This document shows positions 63,831 through 64,000 of a DNA stretch of 64,000 nucleotides, piece by piece. The notes under the pieces are model-generated. The model was given only the letters and a program-made list of their open reading frames with translations. It was not told where the DNA came from and made no database searches. The position numbers and the translations under genes were made by a program. Where the stretch lies: the NCBI GenBank assembly GCA_947471745.1, contig CANJKZ010000504.1, forward strand, positions 69,501 through 133,500, given 5' to 3'. This stretch comes from Closterium sp. Naga37s-1. Taxonomy: Eukaryota; Streptophyta; Zygnematophyceae; Desmidiales; Closteriaceae. Positions within the stretch are counted from its first letter, which is position 1. Every line of letters begins with the position of its first letter.

Positions 63831-64000
63831 ATGCATCAGCACGCCTGCATGGGTCCGCACGCCGAGTCCATCCGTTCCCCTTGCATGTTGGGCGACGATC
63901 TTGAAACCGACTCCCCTTGCTCCTGCTCATCATGCTCTTATTCGCGGCACCAGTGCGGGTGCGACGACTGCAACGGCAACTGCGCGGGCAGCAGCGGCGA
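63831..64000 (+). CDS. Start of a possible cysteine-rich protein, cut by the window edge
   Basis: An open frame from ATG at 63831 (second in-frame ATG at 63849) runs to the window end, 56 codons. It is rich in Cys, with the cluster CSCSSCSYSRHQCGCDDC then NGNCAGSSG. The spacing recalls metal-binding or zinc-finger proteins, but no family is recognised. GC content rises sharply here, as in this region's other exons, which favours a real first exon. The product beyond 64000 is unknown. Confidence 0.35.
   Translation, partial: MHQHACMGPHAESIRSPCMLGDDLETDSPCSCSSCSYSRHQCGCDDCNGNCAGSSG

Overview
The window is nuclear DNA of a plant-lineage eukaryote. Its genes are split by many short-to-medium GT-AG introns. 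Four gene families are of plant type: a tetraspanin with the plant GCC(K/R)P signature, a CDC48 ATPase, a plastid FMN hydrolase and a STRUBBELIG-like LRR receptor. The retrotransposons use the usual plant primer-binding site TGGTATCAGAG. GC-rich exons, pyrimidine-rich introns and huge intronic minisatellites suggest a streptophyte alga (a zygnematophyte such as Closterium would fit) rather than a flowering plant; this placement is inference.

Layout. 1-5105: a minus-strand Ty3/Gypsy element cut by the window edge, carrying a 1.4 kb non-autonomous LTR element at 1327-2743. 5588-8770 (+): tetraspanin, 11 exons. 9233-10255 (-): class I ARF GTPase, convergent with the tetraspanin. 10769-33515: a retrotransposon nest. 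Copia element A (10941-32865) sits inside an old LTR related to its own. A is in turn hit by Copia B (12025-19431), by a 346-bp micro-LTR element with tRNA-like Pol III boxes (24525-24870) and by Copia C (25400-32705, inside A's own 5' LTR). An older Copia scrap lies just beyond. Six LTR elements have perfect 5-bp target duplications.

33839-40369 (+): chloroplast FMN hydrolase, 7 exons, with a 2.1 kb non-autonomous LTR element in one intron and an 82-copy 18-bp minisatellite in another. 40634-41974 (-): an unrecognised 166-aa secreted six-cysteine protein. 42754-47692 (-): complete CDC48, 9 exons, 805 aa. 49034-62205 (+): STRUBBELIG-like LRR receptor pseudokinase, 21 exons, 1032 aa. One of its introns contains about 101 copies of a 41-bp repeat, each carrying a near-perfect 3' splice site. 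63831-64000: start of a cysteine-rich open frame cut by the window edge.

The host genes are unrelated housekeeping or signalling genes with no operon logic: membrane organisation, vesicle traffic, flavin turnover, protein extraction and cell-surface signalling. The most unusual material is (1) the splice-acceptor satellite in the receptor gene, (2) a hairpin directly after the primer-binding site that keeps its shape but not its sequence across four members of one Copia lineage, (3) the micro-LTR element with tRNA-type Pol III boxes, and (4) the orphan secreted cysteine protein. All exon models were read by eye from splice signals, reading phase and family knowledge. They close without internal stops and with consistent phase, but no transcript or database search was available.
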